A stretch of DNA of 64,000 nucleotides from JBKEDS01 sp047975545 (lineage in GTDB: Bacteria; Bacteroidota; Bacteroidia; Flavobacteriales; Flavobacteriaceae): contig JBKEDS010000014.1 of NCBI GenBank assembly GCA_047975545.1, positions 62,001 to 126,000 on the forward strand, written 5' to 3'. How positions within the stretch are numbered: position 1 is the first letter of the stretch; each line of letters begins with the position of its first letter. A program made the translations under genes and the position numbers. Positions 8,434 to 17,302 of the stretch are shown here, one piece after another. The notes beneath the pieces were generated by a model. The model searched no databases, had not been told where the DNA came from, and saw only the letters and a list, made by a program, of their open reading frames with translations.

Positions 8434-10122
8434 ATGAAAGCACTTAACGACTTTATTTGGGAAACCCACGGTATTCATGCCGGCACGGAGCAGGACCACG
8501 TAAAACACGGCATAGATAAACTTGAGGATATTATTGACAAGGCCATTGAAGCCAAGCACCCCAGTATTACGTTTATTATACACTCGCCACGCCTGACCAA
8601 TTTTCGTTATACCGCCGAAAGAGACACCAATGTTAAGTTTATAAGGGGCAACCGCTCGTACTTAAATTACCCAAAGCGTATTGCCAACCTTCGCAAAAAA
8701 TATGAAGGCCAAATTAACATTAAATACGGTGTCGAGCTGGAATGGATGGGTCCCGATTTAGGACTGCAATGGAGCCGCTCCAAAATTTTTCAGGCCGAGG
8801 ACGCCGATTACGTTATTGGCTCCGTGCACTTTGCCCCCGAAGGCCTACCCTACGACGGCACTAAGGAAGAAGCCCTTGAACTGCTGAAATTAAGGGGAAG
8901 CCTTGAAGCCTATTGGGACGGTTATTTTAACGAAATGATACAGATGATTGCGTGTTTTGGCGATATGATACAAATAATCGGCCATATCGATTTGCCAAAA
9001 CTAAATGTCGAGATGCCCGAAGCCCTGCTTAATTTTGAAATTAGCGACCACCCGCTTGCCAATAAATTCCGAACGCTACTGGAGCTTATTGCCGACCGCA
9101 ACTTAGCCTTGGACGTTAACATGGCCGGTGCCTTTAAGGGCGTGGGCGTGTACCCTACCCAAAACATTTTAAAATATGCCAATGCCCTGCAAATACCCGT
9201 TTGCGTGGGTACCGACACGCACCATGTACGTTACTATGGGCTGAATTTTAAGGAAAGTTTGGAATATATAAAAGAAGCCGGGTACGAAAGCTACGTAAGC
9301 TATTCCAAATTAATTCCCGAAAACAGGACTATTTACAACGACCACGACCTAAAGGTAAAATACACGGTTTTAAACAAAGGCATAGAACTGTTAAACCAAC
9401 GATTTAACAACGAACAACGACGAAGCATTCCTGATTTTTCGTTTGGCGGCAGCTTTTCCGAATTTTTAAACATTTACCAAAATTCGACCGGAATGGGCAA
9501 TTACAATGCCATTAGGATTAGAAAAGGCGGAAAATCAATCACCATAACCAACGCTATTCCCAAAATAGTAACCACGACCGTTAACGGTTTGTTTTCCGAA
9601 CAAATTGATAAGCCCGGCGTTATTTCTTCACTATTTAACACTTTGGCTTCCGAAGGCATAAATGTTGAAACCGCCCGCCTAAAATCCAATAACGACGGTA
9701 CGGCTATTGCGTTCCTGTCCATAGACGATAAAAACGGAAACGTAAAAAATGCCATCGACTTTATACAAGGCACCGATGTTGGCCTGTTTACCAATTTGGT
9801 TTACAAGGAAAACGCCGAACTGCCCAATTACTATACCGAAGGTATTTATTTGTTGGAAATGGACGGCGTTAAGCTAAACCTAAAACTTAGCGACAAGGTT
9901 ATTGTTACCAAGCACAACAATGCGCCCGGCGTGTTGTTAATATTGCTTTCGGCTTTGGCCTCAAAAGGCATAAACATAACCGACCTACGTTTGGGCATGC
10001 TTAACAATGTGGGATATTCGGCCTTAACTGTTGAAGGCGATAGCAATACCATACGTTATTTGCTAACCAAGTTGGGCGACCAATATTACGAGGCCAATTT
10101 AATCGAGTTTCATAGCAAGTAA
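8434..10122 (+). CDS. PHP-domain phosphoesterase fused to two ACT domains
   Basis: A 562-residue fusion. Residues 1 to about 320 form a PHP (histidinol-phosphatase-like) metal-dependent phosphoesterase. Candidate metal ligands are the early His residues of ETHGIHAG, IIHSPR, GVELEW, GSVHF, IGHIDLPK and GTDTHH. After a linker there are two ACT domains, at about 385-460 (core QIDKPGVISSLFNTLASEGI) and about 485-558 (core NNAPGVLLILLSALASKGIN). ACT domains usually bind amino acids and control enzymes. The simplest reading is a phosphatase controlled by an amino acid, perhaps in histidine or serine metabolism. There is no his operon nearby to support one pathway. It is monocistronic, with the repeat element at 10121-10289 directly behind its stop. 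Confidence 0.75.
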   Translation: MKALNDFIWETHGIHAGTEQDHVKHGIDKLEDIIDKAIEAKHPSITFIIHSPRLTNFRYTAERDTNVKFIRGNRSYLNYPKRIANLRKKYEGQINIKYGVELEWMGPDLGLQWSRSKIFQAEDADYVIGSVHFAPEGLPYDGTKEEALELLKLRGSLEAYWDGYFNEMIQMIACFGDMIQIIGHIDLPKLNVEMPEALLNFEISDHPLANKFRTLLELIADRNLALDVNMAGAFKGVGVYPTQNILKYANALQIPVCVGTDTHHVRYYGLNFKESLEYIKEAGYESYVSYSKLIPENRTIYNDHDLKVKYTVLNKGIELLNQRFNNEQRRSIPDFSFGGSFSEFLNIYQNSTGMGNYNAIRIRKGGKSITITNAIPKIVTTTVNGLFSEQIDKPGVISSLFNTLASEGINVETARLKSNNDGTAIAFLSIDDKNGNVKNAIDFIQGTDVGLFTNLVYKENAELPNYYTEGIYLLEMDGVKLNLKLSDKVIVTKHNNAPGVLLILLSALASKGINITDLRLGMLNNVGYSALTVEGDSNTIRYLLTKLGDQYYEANLIEFHSK

Positions 10123-10289
10123 AAAAAGAGGCTATCCGAAAAGTCTGTTATTCTGAACGCCTGTGCTGAGCAAGGTCGAAGCGAAGTGAAGAATCTAAAA
10201 AAATTATATCTCTGATTTTTAACCAAATGAGATTTCTCGACTCCGCTCGAAATAACAATAAAACTACTTTTTATACAGCCTCTTTTTTG
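10121..10289. repeat. dispersed palindromic repeat, family A copy 1
   Basis: The ends are inverted repeats: AAAAAAAGAGGCT at 10121 and AGCCTCTTTTTT at 10277-10288. The interior contains TTCTGAACGCCTGTGCTGAG and GAAGTGAAGAATCT, which recur in reverse orientation at 13642-13797. The whole element can fold into one long hairpin. It lies between two convergent genes and could also terminate transcription from both. It carries no coding capacity. Confidence 0.8.
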
Positions 10290-10325
10290 TAATTTATTTA
10301 GCTGTCAATTAAAAAACAGACCTTA

Positions 10326-11165
10326 TTATTTTAATTGGCATAATGGAAAACGAAGTTGCAAACCAAAAGAAATTAAGTTTGCCTTATCAATACCCGTTAA
10401 AGTACTTACTCCATTTGATTTTGTTGGCGCATCGGCATCTACGTAGGCAATAACACTATTGTTCGTATTTATATCTTTACGAATATCGGTTATGCTATAA
10501 TCTAAAAATCCACCTGCATAAAAACCGTAATTTTCTACCCTTAACTTTACGCCCAGTTCGGCCGTTAGGGCAAATGAAGATTTGTACGGGTCGTTAATAG
10601 TGGTTTTAACATTATTTTGAGTGGTAAAACCGTGCGCAGGTACATTTTCGATTAGCAAATCGTTATTCGGGTAATACCCCGTTGTTGTAATACTATTGGC
10701 CGAAGCATTAACTTTTTGCGAAACGGGAAGCATTAATTTAACCCCGCCCGAAGCATAAAAAATTAATCCGTTAGATGTTAATGGCCCTTCGAACCTAAGT
10801 CGTAAAGGAATTGTTGCCAATAGTATTTTGTGTGCTTCTTCATAATTATTGGAAGCTACCCGAAACTCGAAGCCGGAACCAAACGAATCGACCTCGTACG
10901 TTGTTGCGCTATATGTATTTGGCAACATTATTTTATTTGAATAGTTTGATAGCCCCAATCCTGTTTCTATGGCGAACTTGGGCTTAATAAAATGTGTGTA
11001 ATTGAAACCAAAATGCGTGGTAATGTTGCTTTTTTCGGTAATATCGGCACCTTGATAGTTTATTTTTGAAACATATGCAAAATCGGTTTGAAAACTAATG
11101 GATTTTTGGCCTACTGCGGGTAAACCCAATAAAATTAAAATTAAAACTGTTATATATTTTTTCAT
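10326..11165 (-). CDS. outer-membrane beta-barrel protein
   Basis: A 279-residue protein with a signal peptide (MKKYITVLILILLGLPAVGQ) and then alternating hydrophobic/polar strands of about ten residues, for example SISFQTDFAYVSK, FGFNYTHF, FAIETGLGLSNY and the closing ISFGLQLRFPL. This is the pattern of a small porin-like or OmpX-like barrel. The gene starts 41 bases after the stop of the beta-helix gene, so the two are probably co-transcribed. Its role may be anchoring or export of that surface protein, but nothing in the sequence shows it. Confidence 0.72.
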   Translation of the reverse strand: MKKYITVLILILLGLPAVGQKSISFQTDFAYVSKINYQGADITEKSNITTHFGFNYTHFIKPKFAIETGLGLSNYSNKIMLPNTYSATTYEVDSFGSGFEFRVASNNYEEAHKILLATIPLRLRFEGPLTSNGLIFYASGGVKLMLPVSQKVNASANSITTTGYYPNNDLLIENVPAHGFTTQNNVKTTINDPYKSSFALTAELGVKLRVENYGFYAGGFLDYSITDIRKDINTNNSVIAYVDADAPTKSNGVSTLTGIDKANLISFGLQLRFPLCQLK

Positions 11166-11206
11166 TATATATTGATGATTAAAGGAAGCTGTCTAAAGAA
11201 TTCCAC

Positions 11207-13363
11207 TTATGGTGGCTTCCAAACGGTGTTATTAACAAAGCTAATGATTGTATTTGCCTGAAAAACGGATGTGAAACCCGTATTGCCCGTAAATACATTA
11301 TTGTAAAAATCACTTCTGCCTTTTCCTGCGTTAATTATACCTCCCGTATAACCATCACTATTAGTTGTGGCAACATTGCCTCTAACTGTGCTATTAAAAA
11401 ATACTGTTTTTGCCGTGCTTTCAACATCCAAAGCAGCTCCAAAAAACGATTCGTTTTCTAAAAATATATTTTTTTTCAAGGTTGTGGTAATAGCCTTATT
11501 TAATAGTATAGCTCCGCCTCTTTCAGTCGCTCTATTTTTTTTAAATGTATTGTCGTTTATATTTAGCGAACTGCCGGAATTATCTGTAAACGAAGCGGCC
11601 ATTACGGCACCTCCATATTTTCCGGAACTATTGCCGTCAAAAGTATTATTGTTAATATAAGAATTTTGGGTGCTCGTTTCAAAATTAATAGCACCTCCTT
11701 GCTCCGATGCAGAATTTGTTGTAAAATTATTATCAAAAATTCTTACGGTATTATCAATTGCAGTAGTTATCGCACCACCTAATCCGGTGGCAGTATAGGC
11801 ACTATTAAATGTAGCCTTATTGTTGGTAAATGTATTTTTTTCTAAAGTAATATTACTGTTACTAAAAAGAAAAACAGCACCCCCCGACAAAGCCTTATTG
11901 TTAGTAAATGTGTTGTTTGAAGAAATTATAATATTGCCTTTTGTTTCTAATACCAACAATGCACCTCCCCAAGCATTTGATGCGGTATTTCCGCTAAATG
12001 TATTTGTTTGTATTTCCGCATTCATAACCTTATTAAGTACAACGGCACCGCCACCGCCTGTGTTGCGGTCAGTTTTCATTGCAGTATTGCCGGTGAACGT
12101 AGAATTAATAATTTTAAGATTATTAATGTTTTCACCTGCGGAAATAGCCCCTGCAGTTTGCGCGGTGTTATTTGTAAAAGTACAATTATCGATAGTTCTT
12201 GTTATTGCATCTGATGCGCTTACGCCTTGAATATGGATAGCTCCGGAAAATCCGTTATCATCTTTTGTTTTATTGGCCTGATTATTTGTAAATGAAGCAT
12301 CCTTTATGTCCAGAAGTTTTCCGCTTATATCTACAATAGCACCTCCTAAAGGCGACTGATTACCTGTAAATTGCCCGCCTCTAATCGTTAAATAACTATC
12401 ACTACAGGCAATAGCACCACCATTATCAGTTGTGGAGTTATTAGTAAAGGTACAGTTGTTAATGGTAACTTTACCACCTTCTTGCGTGCTTATGGCGGCA
12501 CCTGATATACCGGTGTTATTCCTAAAGGTTACTTGTTCTAATGTTAAAACGCCTTTTATGTTATTACCGCCTCCATTAGATTTTGGGTACGATGTGTTAA
12601 GGGTTTCCTGTGTAACAAGATAATCCGATACTCCCGGAACGGCAGGTAAGGTTGGTCCTCCTGCCATTTGCGAAGCCAAAGAGGTTACTTGGTAATAAGG
12701 ACTTTCGGACATGGAAACGTACCAATCTGGGTAGCTATCCTTAATCTGGTCATTAACAGAAGTTTCATTAATGACTTCGGATATTTTATAATATCCTGCC
12801 ACATCACACCGTCCGTCGCTTATAGTTAGCCCGTTTAGGTAGTAATTCTCATTATCGGTAAGTGCATCAATAAGAATAACGTGGTGTGCATAATTGCCGC
12901 CACCCAGATTTCCACTCAGGATGGTTACGTTTGTTGTAATATTTCTTTGGTCAAGGCTTGTTTCGCCACCGCCAAAGCCGCCATATAATTTTACACCTTT
13001 TTTTAAGCTAAAGGTATTGTTCCTGTCCTGCTCGTTCTTGTTAGGAGCCAAAGACACTTTAGGGGTGTAAGTACCACTCGCAATCCAAATTTGGGTATTC
13101 TCATCAGCTTTACTAATTGTTTCTTGTAAATTATTGGACGCATTGTTCCACGAACTGCCGTCTTTATCTCCGTTACCGTATACCGTTACATACTTTATGG
13201 TTTGGGCGTGTAACGAAACAACACCTAAAAATAAGCACGTAATTAATGCGTATTTTAATAAAACGATAGGATTGCTTAAAAATCCAACAATTTTAGTTCT
13301 TTTTACATGTAACTGTAAAAAAAACAACACGCACAGCAAAGTGAATAAATACATTTTTTCCAT
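11207..13363 (-). CDS. right-handed beta-helix surface protein, apparently C-terminally truncated
   Basis: I start at the ATG at 13363 (718 residues); the longer reading to 13426 begins at TTG. The body from about residue 60 is a parallel beta-helix with repeated units of the type FTNNTA-x(4-8)-GGAI, roughly one per 25-35 residues, as in pectin-lyase-fold and polymorphic-outer-membrane-protein repeats. The N-terminus has two hydrophobic stretches (about residues 4-18 and 33-50); the second ends in SLHAQ and looks like the real signal peptide, so the true start may be a non-ATG codon further in. The protein ends abruptly at NNTVWKPP, inside a repeat unit, with no T9SS sorting domain or anchor. 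This suggests loss of the 3' end. The barrel gene follows after 41 bases. Confidence 0.7.
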   Translation of the reverse strand: MEKMYLFTLLCVLFFLQLHVKRTKIVGFLSNPIVLLKYALITCLFLGVVSLHAQTIKYVTVYGNGDKDGSSWNNASNNLQETISKADENTQIWIASGTYTPKVSLAPNKNEQDRNNTFSLKKGVKLYGGFGGGETSLDQRNITTNVTILSGNLGGGNYAHHVILIDALTDNENYYLNGLTISDGRCDVAGYYKISEVINETSVNDQIKDSYPDWYVSMSESPYYQVTSLASQMAGGPTLPAVPGVSDYLVTQETLNTSYPKSNGGGNNIKGVLTLEQVTFRNNTGISGAAISTQEGGKVTINNCTFTNNSTTDNGGAIACSDSYLTIRGGQFTGNQSPLGGAIVDISGKLLDIKDASFTNNQANKTKDDNGFSGAIHIQGVSASDAITRTIDNCTFTNNTAQTAGAISAGENINNLKIINSTFTGNTAMKTDRNTGGGGAVVLNKVMNAEIQTNTFSGNTASNAWGGALLVLETKGNIIISSNNTFTNNKALSGGAVFLFSNSNITLEKNTFTNNKATFNSAYTATGLGGAITTAIDNTVRIFDNNFTTNSASEQGGAINFETSTQNSYINNNTFDGNSSGKYGGAVMAASFTDNSGSSLNINDNTFKKNRATERGGAILLNKAITTTLKKNIFLENESFFGAALDVESTAKTVFFNSTVRGNVATTNSDGYTGGIINAGKGRSDFYNNVFTGNTGFTSVFQANTIISFVNNTVWKPP

Positions 13364-13641
13364 AAAAAGTAGATAGTTAGAATTAATTTCGACAAGATTA
13401 GCGAATTTTGGGATTTGCTTTAACAAAATGGTACGAACTGCAGAAGTTTGTATACGAATGGTAATTTTTATCGCTTTTTTTTTAGAATTTCACCCACTAT
13501 TTATAATACTATTATACCATTTCTATTATGAAATGGTTTTATACGTTTTTTTTTAATATTCGTACAATAGCCTATTCAGGCTTGAGCCAACTTTGGCTTG
13601 CTGTTTCTGTTCATTAAGATATACATAGGAATTTTAGGCGT

Positions 13642-13797
13642 AAAAAAAGAGGTTGTTTAAAAAGGTTTTTTTCGAATAGAGTCGAAAAATCTTATTATAT
13701 TGAAAATCAACACTTATTTTTTTGAGATTCTTCACTTCGCCTCAACCTTACTCAGCACAGGCGTTCAGAGCGACAACCTTTTTCAAACAGCCTCTTT
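13642..13797. repeat. dispersed palindromic repeat, family A copy 2
   Basis: Inverted ends AAAGAGGTTGTTT and AAACAGCCTCTTT (one mismatch). The interior carries the complement of the family core: GAGATTCTTCACTTCGCCTC and CTCAGCACAGGCGTTCAGAG, which matches copy 1 (10121-10289) in the opposite orientation. The whole element can fold back on itself. Non-coding. Confidence 0.8.
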
Positions 13798-13803
13798 ACA
13801 ATC

Positions 13804-13931
13804 TGTTATACCAACTTTATATTGAAATGAGCCTTAAATTATTTTGAATATTTTACACTTAGGCAATGCAAAAAAAAATAAGGCATCATATCGTTTTAAA
13901 CGAAGTGTATGTGTAAAAGAACGGTATAACA
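13804..13931. repeat. dispersed repeat, family C copy 1
   Basis: The outer inverted repeats are TGTTATACC (13804-13812) and GGTATAACA (13923-13931). The left part, TATATTGAAATGAGCCTTAA followed by ATTATTTTGA, is nearly identical to 48953-48982, which also ends in AATTGGTATAA. It looks like a short palindromic dispersed element between hisS and the beta-helix gene. Confidence 0.65.
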
Positions 13932-13963
13932 TTCGGTTATTTTGTACAACATTGGTATTAGTT

Positions 13964-15343
13964 CTATCTCTCTTGAGATAATATTGGCATAAGTTCTACC
14001 AACGTTACTTTAAATTGCTCGCCCGTTGCCATTTTTTTTAAGGTGAAGGTATTGGAGTTCAACTCTTCTTCGCCTACCAATACCACGAAGGGAACATTGC
14101 GTTTGTTGGCGTAGTTCATTTGCTTTTTCATTTTGGCGGCATCGGGGTACAGCTCGGCATTAACACCTTGGTTTCGTAATGTTTTAATGGCTTTTAGGCA
14201 AAAAAGGGCTTCGTTATCGCCAAAGTTTATAAACAAAACTTCGATGTTTTTGGTTACGGTTTCGGGGAATAAGCCCAGTTCTTCCAACACCAAATAAATA
14301 CGGTCCAGGCCAAAGCTAATGCCCACGCCGCTCATGTCCTTTAATCCGAAAATACCCGTTAAATCGTCGTAACGGCCACCGCCGCCAATGGAACCCATTT
14401 GTACGGTTTTTGGTGCGGCTACCTCAAAAATAGCACCCGTGTAATAGTTTAAGCCCCGCGCCAAGGTTACATCTAATTGTAAGGTTGCGGCGTTTAAGCC
14501 CAATTGGCAAATGGCTGTATTGATAAACGCCAATTCCTCAATGCCTTTTAGGCCTTCTTCGGATGTTGATAGAATGGATTTTAGGGCGTGTATTTGAGCT
14601 TCAAATGTTCCCGATAACGAAAACAAGGGTTGTAGCTTGACTATGCCCGTTTCGGGAATACCTTTGCTTAGCATTTCTTCCTTTACCTTATCCTCGCCTA
14701 TTTTGTCCAACTTGTCCAAGGCCACGGTAAAATCGATTAGCTTATCAGCGGCACCGATAACTTCGGCTATGCCCGACAATATTTTACGGTTGTTTATTTT
14801 TATGGCAACGCCTTCTAATTTTAAAGCCGTAAAAACGCTATCGTAAAGTTGTATAAATTCAACTTCTTGCCATAGCGAGTTGCTGCCCACCACATCGGCA
14901 TCGCATTGGTAAAACTCGCGAAAACGCCCTTTTTGTGGGCGGTCGGCGCGCCAAACGGGCTGTATTTGGTAGCGCTTAAACGGAAATTCTATTTCGTTTT
15001 GGTGCTGTACCACGTAGCGGGCAAAGGGTACGGTTAGGTCGTAACGGAGGGCTTTTTCGGATATACTGGAGGTTAGTTTGTTTGAATCTTTTTCGGCATA
15101 CGCCGCTTCATCTGCTTTGGTTAAGTAATCCCCCGAATTTAAAATCTTAAAAATAAGCCTGTCGCCTTCATCGCCATATTTTCCCATTAGGGTTTCGGAG
15201 TTTTCAAAACTTGGGGTTTCTATGGGCTGAAAGCCAAAAGTTTCAAAGGTATTGCGTATAGTACCGAAAATATAATTGCGCTTGGCTACTTGCTCGGGGT
15301 TAAAATCCCTTGTGCCTTTTGGTATGCTTGGTTTTTGTGCCAT
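13964..15343 (-). CDS. hisS: histidine--tRNA ligase
   Basis: A 459-residue class II synthetase that charges tRNA-His. I choose the ATG at 15343 (MAQKPSIPKGTRDFNPEQ, the family N-terminus) over an upstream TTG at 15379. Seen in order: the PKGTRDF N-terminal signature, motif 2 region RADRPQKGRFREFYQCDADV, a histidine-specific segment ARGLNYYTGAIFEV, the GGGGRYDDL loop, motif 3 GVGISFGLDRI, and a C-terminal anticodon-binding domain from about residue 365. It is a housekeeping enzyme of normal length. A possible -7 box, TAAGTTTG on the minus strand, lies at 15390-15397, just before the repeat at 15411. Confidence 0.97.
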   Translation of the reverse strand: MAQKPSIPKGTRDFNPEQVAKRNYIFGTIRNTFETFGFQPIETPSFENSETLMGKYGDEGDRLIFKILNSGDYLTKADEAAYAEKDSNKLTSSISEKALRYDLTVPFARYVVQHQNEIEFPFKRYQIQPVWRADRPQKGRFREFYQCDADVVGSNSLWQEVEFIQLYDSVFTALKLEGVAIKINNRKILSGIAEVIGAADKLIDFTVALDKLDKIGEDKVKEEMLSKGIPETGIVKLQPLFSLSGTFEAQIHALKSILSTSEEGLKGIEELAFINTAICQLGLNAATLQLDVTLARGLNYYTGAIFEVAAPKTVQMGSIGGGGRYDDLTGIFGLKDMSGVGISFGLDRIYLVLEELGLFPETVTKNIEVLFINFGDNEALFCLKAIKTLRNQGVNAELYPDAAKMKKQMNYANKRNVPFVVLVGEEELNSNTFTLKKMATGEQFKVTLVELMPILSQER

Positions 15344-15389
15344 TTTTTTTGGTTTCGGGTTTCGGGTTTTTAGTTTCAAGTTTGGTTTT

Positions 15390-15397
15390 CAAACTTA
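15390..15397 (-). promoter_or_regulatory. putative -7 promoter box of hisS
   Basis: On the minus strand the sequence is TAAGTTTG, an exact match to TAnnTTTG, about 47 bases upstream of the hisS ATG. No convincing -33 TTTG is present at 19-21 bases, so this is tentative. Confidence 0.35.
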
Positions 15398-15410
15398 TAA
15401 ACAAATATCA

Positions 15411-15541
15411 TAGTGTTATGTCAACTCTGAAATTTAATATAGAGATTGCTTCGTCGTCGTACCTCCTTCTCGCAATGACGTCATTGCGACGACAACGGAG
15501 GAAGCAATTCCATTCGTTAATTTTAATTTTACATAACATTA
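15411..15541. repeat. dispersed palindromic repeat, family B copy 1
   Basis: Ends TAGTGTTATGT and ACATAACATTA are inverted repeats with one mismatch. The core holds GATTGCTTCGTCGTCGT, the palindrome CAATGACGTCATTG at its centre and GCGACGACAACGGAGGAAGC, giving an almost continuous self-complementary element. Copies 2 (42477-42620) and 3 (47331-47463) share the core. It lies between hisS and the DUF6495 gene. Confidence 0.85.
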
Positions 15542-15554
15542 AGTATACTTTCAA

Positions 15555-16025
15555 CTAATTAATCAACGTATTAAAATAGTGGTACAGTTGGCCTTTGGTT
15601 ATTACGGCGCCTTGTTCTATCATTTTAAATTTGTCCAGGTTTTTGTCTTCGGAATAGTCCTTGTTGGCTTGTAGGAACTCAACCGAGTCGTTCATTAAAT
15701 TTTCGCGCAGCCAATTGTAGCCGTCTTGCGTTGTAACGTCAATTTTTTCGTTTTTTACGTTTATTACAATGGCGTGCATATTGTTTTCGGCTAATTTAAA
15801 CAAATAAATATGCTGTGCCGAAAAATGCTCCAAATACTCGGCTTGGTTTAGCACGCCTTCCCATATTAAATCGCTAAACACATCGAGTTCGGCTTCGGCC
15901 AACTCGGGTTTGTTTGCCTTTAAATTTGCCCATTCGTCGGCGGTAACGGACTGGGTGGCCAAAAAATTAATAAACTCTTGGTGTAGTTCCTCGAACTGTT
16001 CTTTGGTAAGCCTGGTGTATTTCAT
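15555..16025 (-). CDS. DUF6495 family protein
   Basis: A 156-residue soluble acidic protein starting at ATG (MKYTRLTKEQFEELHQEFIN). I recall this protein, annotated DUF6495, as a conserved gene beside hisS and rplI in many Flavobacteriia. Mostly helical at the N-terminus; the segments VTADEWANLK and VFSDLIWEGVLNQAEYLEHF look like its conserved core. No catalytic motif, signal peptide or membrane span. Function unknown. It is separated from hisS by the family B repeat and from rplI by the ribosomal operon terminator, so it is probably transcribed alone. Confidence 0.75.
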   Translation of the reverse strand: MKYTRLTKEQFEELHQEFINFLATQSVTADEWANLKANKPELAEAELDVFSDLIWEGVLNQAEYLEHFSAQHIYLFKLAENNMHAIVINVKNEKIDVTTQDGYNWLRENLMNDSVEFLQANKDYSEDKNLDKFKMIEQGAVITKGQLYHYFNTLIN

Positions 16026-16069
16026 GTTCCTTTTCGCTTCTTAGTATTATTTTCACTTAAAAACACATA

Positions 16070-16100
16070 GACTGCTTCGTTCCTCGCAGTGACGCCGTTT
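16070..16100. repeat. partial repeat related to family B
   Basis: The stretch ACTGCTTCGTTCCTCGCAGT followed by GACGCC resembles half of the family B core (GATTGCTTC...CGCAATGACGTC) but lacks the complementary arm. It is probably a decayed or solo half-element. Confidence 0.45.
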
Positions 16101-16124
16101 CATAAATTATTACTAACGCACAAC

Positions 16125-16156
16125 AAAAAAGCCCCAACTTATGTTGAGGCCTTTTT
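16125..16156 (-). terminator. rho-independent terminator after rplI
   Basis: On the minus strand: AGGCCTCAAC, loop ATAA, GTTGGGGCT and then a run of six T. The stem has two G-U pairs. It lies 17 bases after the rplI stop and ends the rpsF-rpsR-rplI operon. Confidence 0.75.
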
Positions 16157-16172
16157 ATTTTATACTTAAAAT

Positions 16173-16619
16173 TTAGTTTGCTTGCGCAATAACCTCGAAC
16201 GGTAAATCTACGGTTACCTCGCGGTGCAAACGTACAACGGCATTGTATTTTCCGGTACGTTTTACGGTGGCAACGGTAATAAATTTTTTGTCGATGTTAT
16301 GGCCTTGGCCTACTAAGGCTTCGGCTAAGTCGATATTGTTTACCGAACCAAACAGTTTGTCGCCTGCGCCTACTTTGGCGGCAATTTTAATTTCCAGGGC
16401 TTTAAGCGCCTCGGCTATTTTGTTGGCATCGTCAACAATTTTCTTTTCTTTAAAAGCTCTTTGCTTTAGGTTTTCCGCCAAAACTTTTTTAGCAGAAGGC
16501 GTAGCCAAAATGGCGTGTCCCTGAGGAATTAAAAAGTTTCTACCATAACCGTTCTTAACTGTTACAACATCGTCTTTAAATCCTAAATTTTCAACGTCTT
16601 GTTTTAATATAAGTTCCAT
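16173..16619 (-). CDS. rplI: 50S ribosomal protein L9
   Basis: 148 residues, the usual L9 length. The N-terminal domain MELILKQDVENLGFKDDVV with VKNGYGRNFLIPQGHA is the L9 signature. A long connecting helix (about 45-80) precedes the C-terminal RNA-binding domain. L9 binds 23S rRNA near the L1 stalk. Last gene of rpsF-rpsR-rplI; 13 bases after rpsR. Confidence 0.98.
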   Translation of the reverse strand: MELILKQDVENLGFKDDVVTVKNGYGRNFLIPQGHAILATPSAKKVLAENLKQRAFKEKKIVDDANKIAEALKALEIKIAAKVGAGDKLFGSVNNIDLAEALVGQGHNIDKKFITVATVKRTGKYNAVVRLHREVTVDLPFEVIAQAN

Positions 16620-16632
16620 TGTTATTGGTATT

Positions 16633-16929
16633 TTATTTTAATAAATCGGCTACATAAGGCATTAGGGCCAAATGGCGTGCCCGTTTTACGGCCACGGATA
16701 CTTTTCGTTGGTACTTTAACGAGGTTCCGGTTAAGCGGCGTGGTAAAATTTTACCTTGCTCGTTAACGAATTTCAATAAGAAATCGGCATCTTTATAATC
16801 AATATACTTAATACCCGACTTTTTAAAGCGGCAGTATTTTTTTGTTTTGTTGGTATCAATATTAAGCGGGGTTAAATACCTGATTTCCCCGTCTTTTTTA
16901 CCTTTAGATTGTTGTTCTATGGATGACAT
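16633..16929 (-). CDS. rpsR: 30S ribosomal protein S18
   Basis: 98 residues. The core shows the S18 pattern: CRFKKSGIKYIDYKDADFL, LPRRLTGTSLKYQRKV and VKRARHLALMPYV. The N-terminal 25 residues are a basic, variable extension common in Bacteroidota. S18 contacts S6 in the platform of the small subunit, in keeping with the gene order: rpsF ends 2 bases before this start. Confidence 0.97.
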   Translation of the reverse strand: MSSIEQQSKGKKDGEIRYLTPLNIDTNKTKKYCRFKKSGIKYIDYKDADFLLKFVNEQGKILPRRLTGTSLKYQRKVSVAVKRARHLALMPYVADLLK

Positions 16930-16931
16930 GA

Positions 16932-17270
16932 TTAGGCTTTTTGTTTAAGTTTAACTCTTCTTCTTTCGGCCCAAGCAACAGCATGCTTGTCCAATTTTAC
17001 CGTTAGGTAGCGCATAAAACGCTCGTCGCGCCTAAACTCCAGTTCCAAAGTGTTAACCACATCGCCTGCAACGGTGTACTCGAACAAGTGGTAAAAGCCA
17101 CTTTTTTTGTTTTGTATTGGATAGGCCAGTTTTTTAAGCCCCCAATCTTCTTTCGATATCATCTTAGCACCGTTAGAAACAAGAAAATCTTCGTATTTCT
17201 GTACTGTTTCCTTTATCTGCTCTTCAGATAAAACGGGATTTAAGATGAAAACAGTTTCGTAATGATTCAT
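16932..17270 (-). CDS. rpsF: 30S ribosomal protein S6
   Basis: 112 residues. MNHYETVFILNPVLSEEQI and YPIQNKKSGFYHLFEY are the S6 signature; the C-terminus ends in a basic tail. First gene of the rpsF-rpsR-rplI operon, with a promoter at 17303-17333. In many bacteria S6-S18 represses this operon through a leader RNA, but I could not recognise a leader motif here. Confidence 0.97.
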   Translation of the reverse strand: MNHYETVFILNPVLSEEQIKETVQKYEDFLVSNGAKMISKEDWGLKKLAYPIQNKKSGFYHLFEYTVAGDVVNTLELEFRRDERFMRYLTVKLDKHAVAWAERRRVKLKQKA

Positions 17271-17302
17271 AAAAAATCGTTTTTATTGTTAAAAATTGGC
17301 TG

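Larger units (their letters stand above)
13364..13963. other. 600-base gap with repeats and no gene
   Basis: The gap upstream of the beta-helix gene and downstream of hisS holds no plausible coding sequence. It contains a short AT-rich hairpin at 13517-13537 (ACCATTTC / GAAATGGT), family A repeat copy 2 (13642-13797) and family C repeat copy 1 (13804-13931). The promoter of the beta-helix gene must lie near its right-hand start, but I could not define it. Confidence 0.7.

Noticed and set aside
10121..10289. CRISPR-like repeat
   Set aside because: It is one palindromic element, not an array of spaced direct repeats; no Cas gene is present.
12008..12623. Plus-strand open frames inside the beta-helix gene
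   Set aside because: Antisense to regular repeats, which produce long open shadows; no independent support.
13517..13537. Hairpin ACCATTTC / GAAATGGT as a terminator
   Set aside because: No gene ends nearby on either strand in the right position; an AT-rich chance palindrome is likelier.
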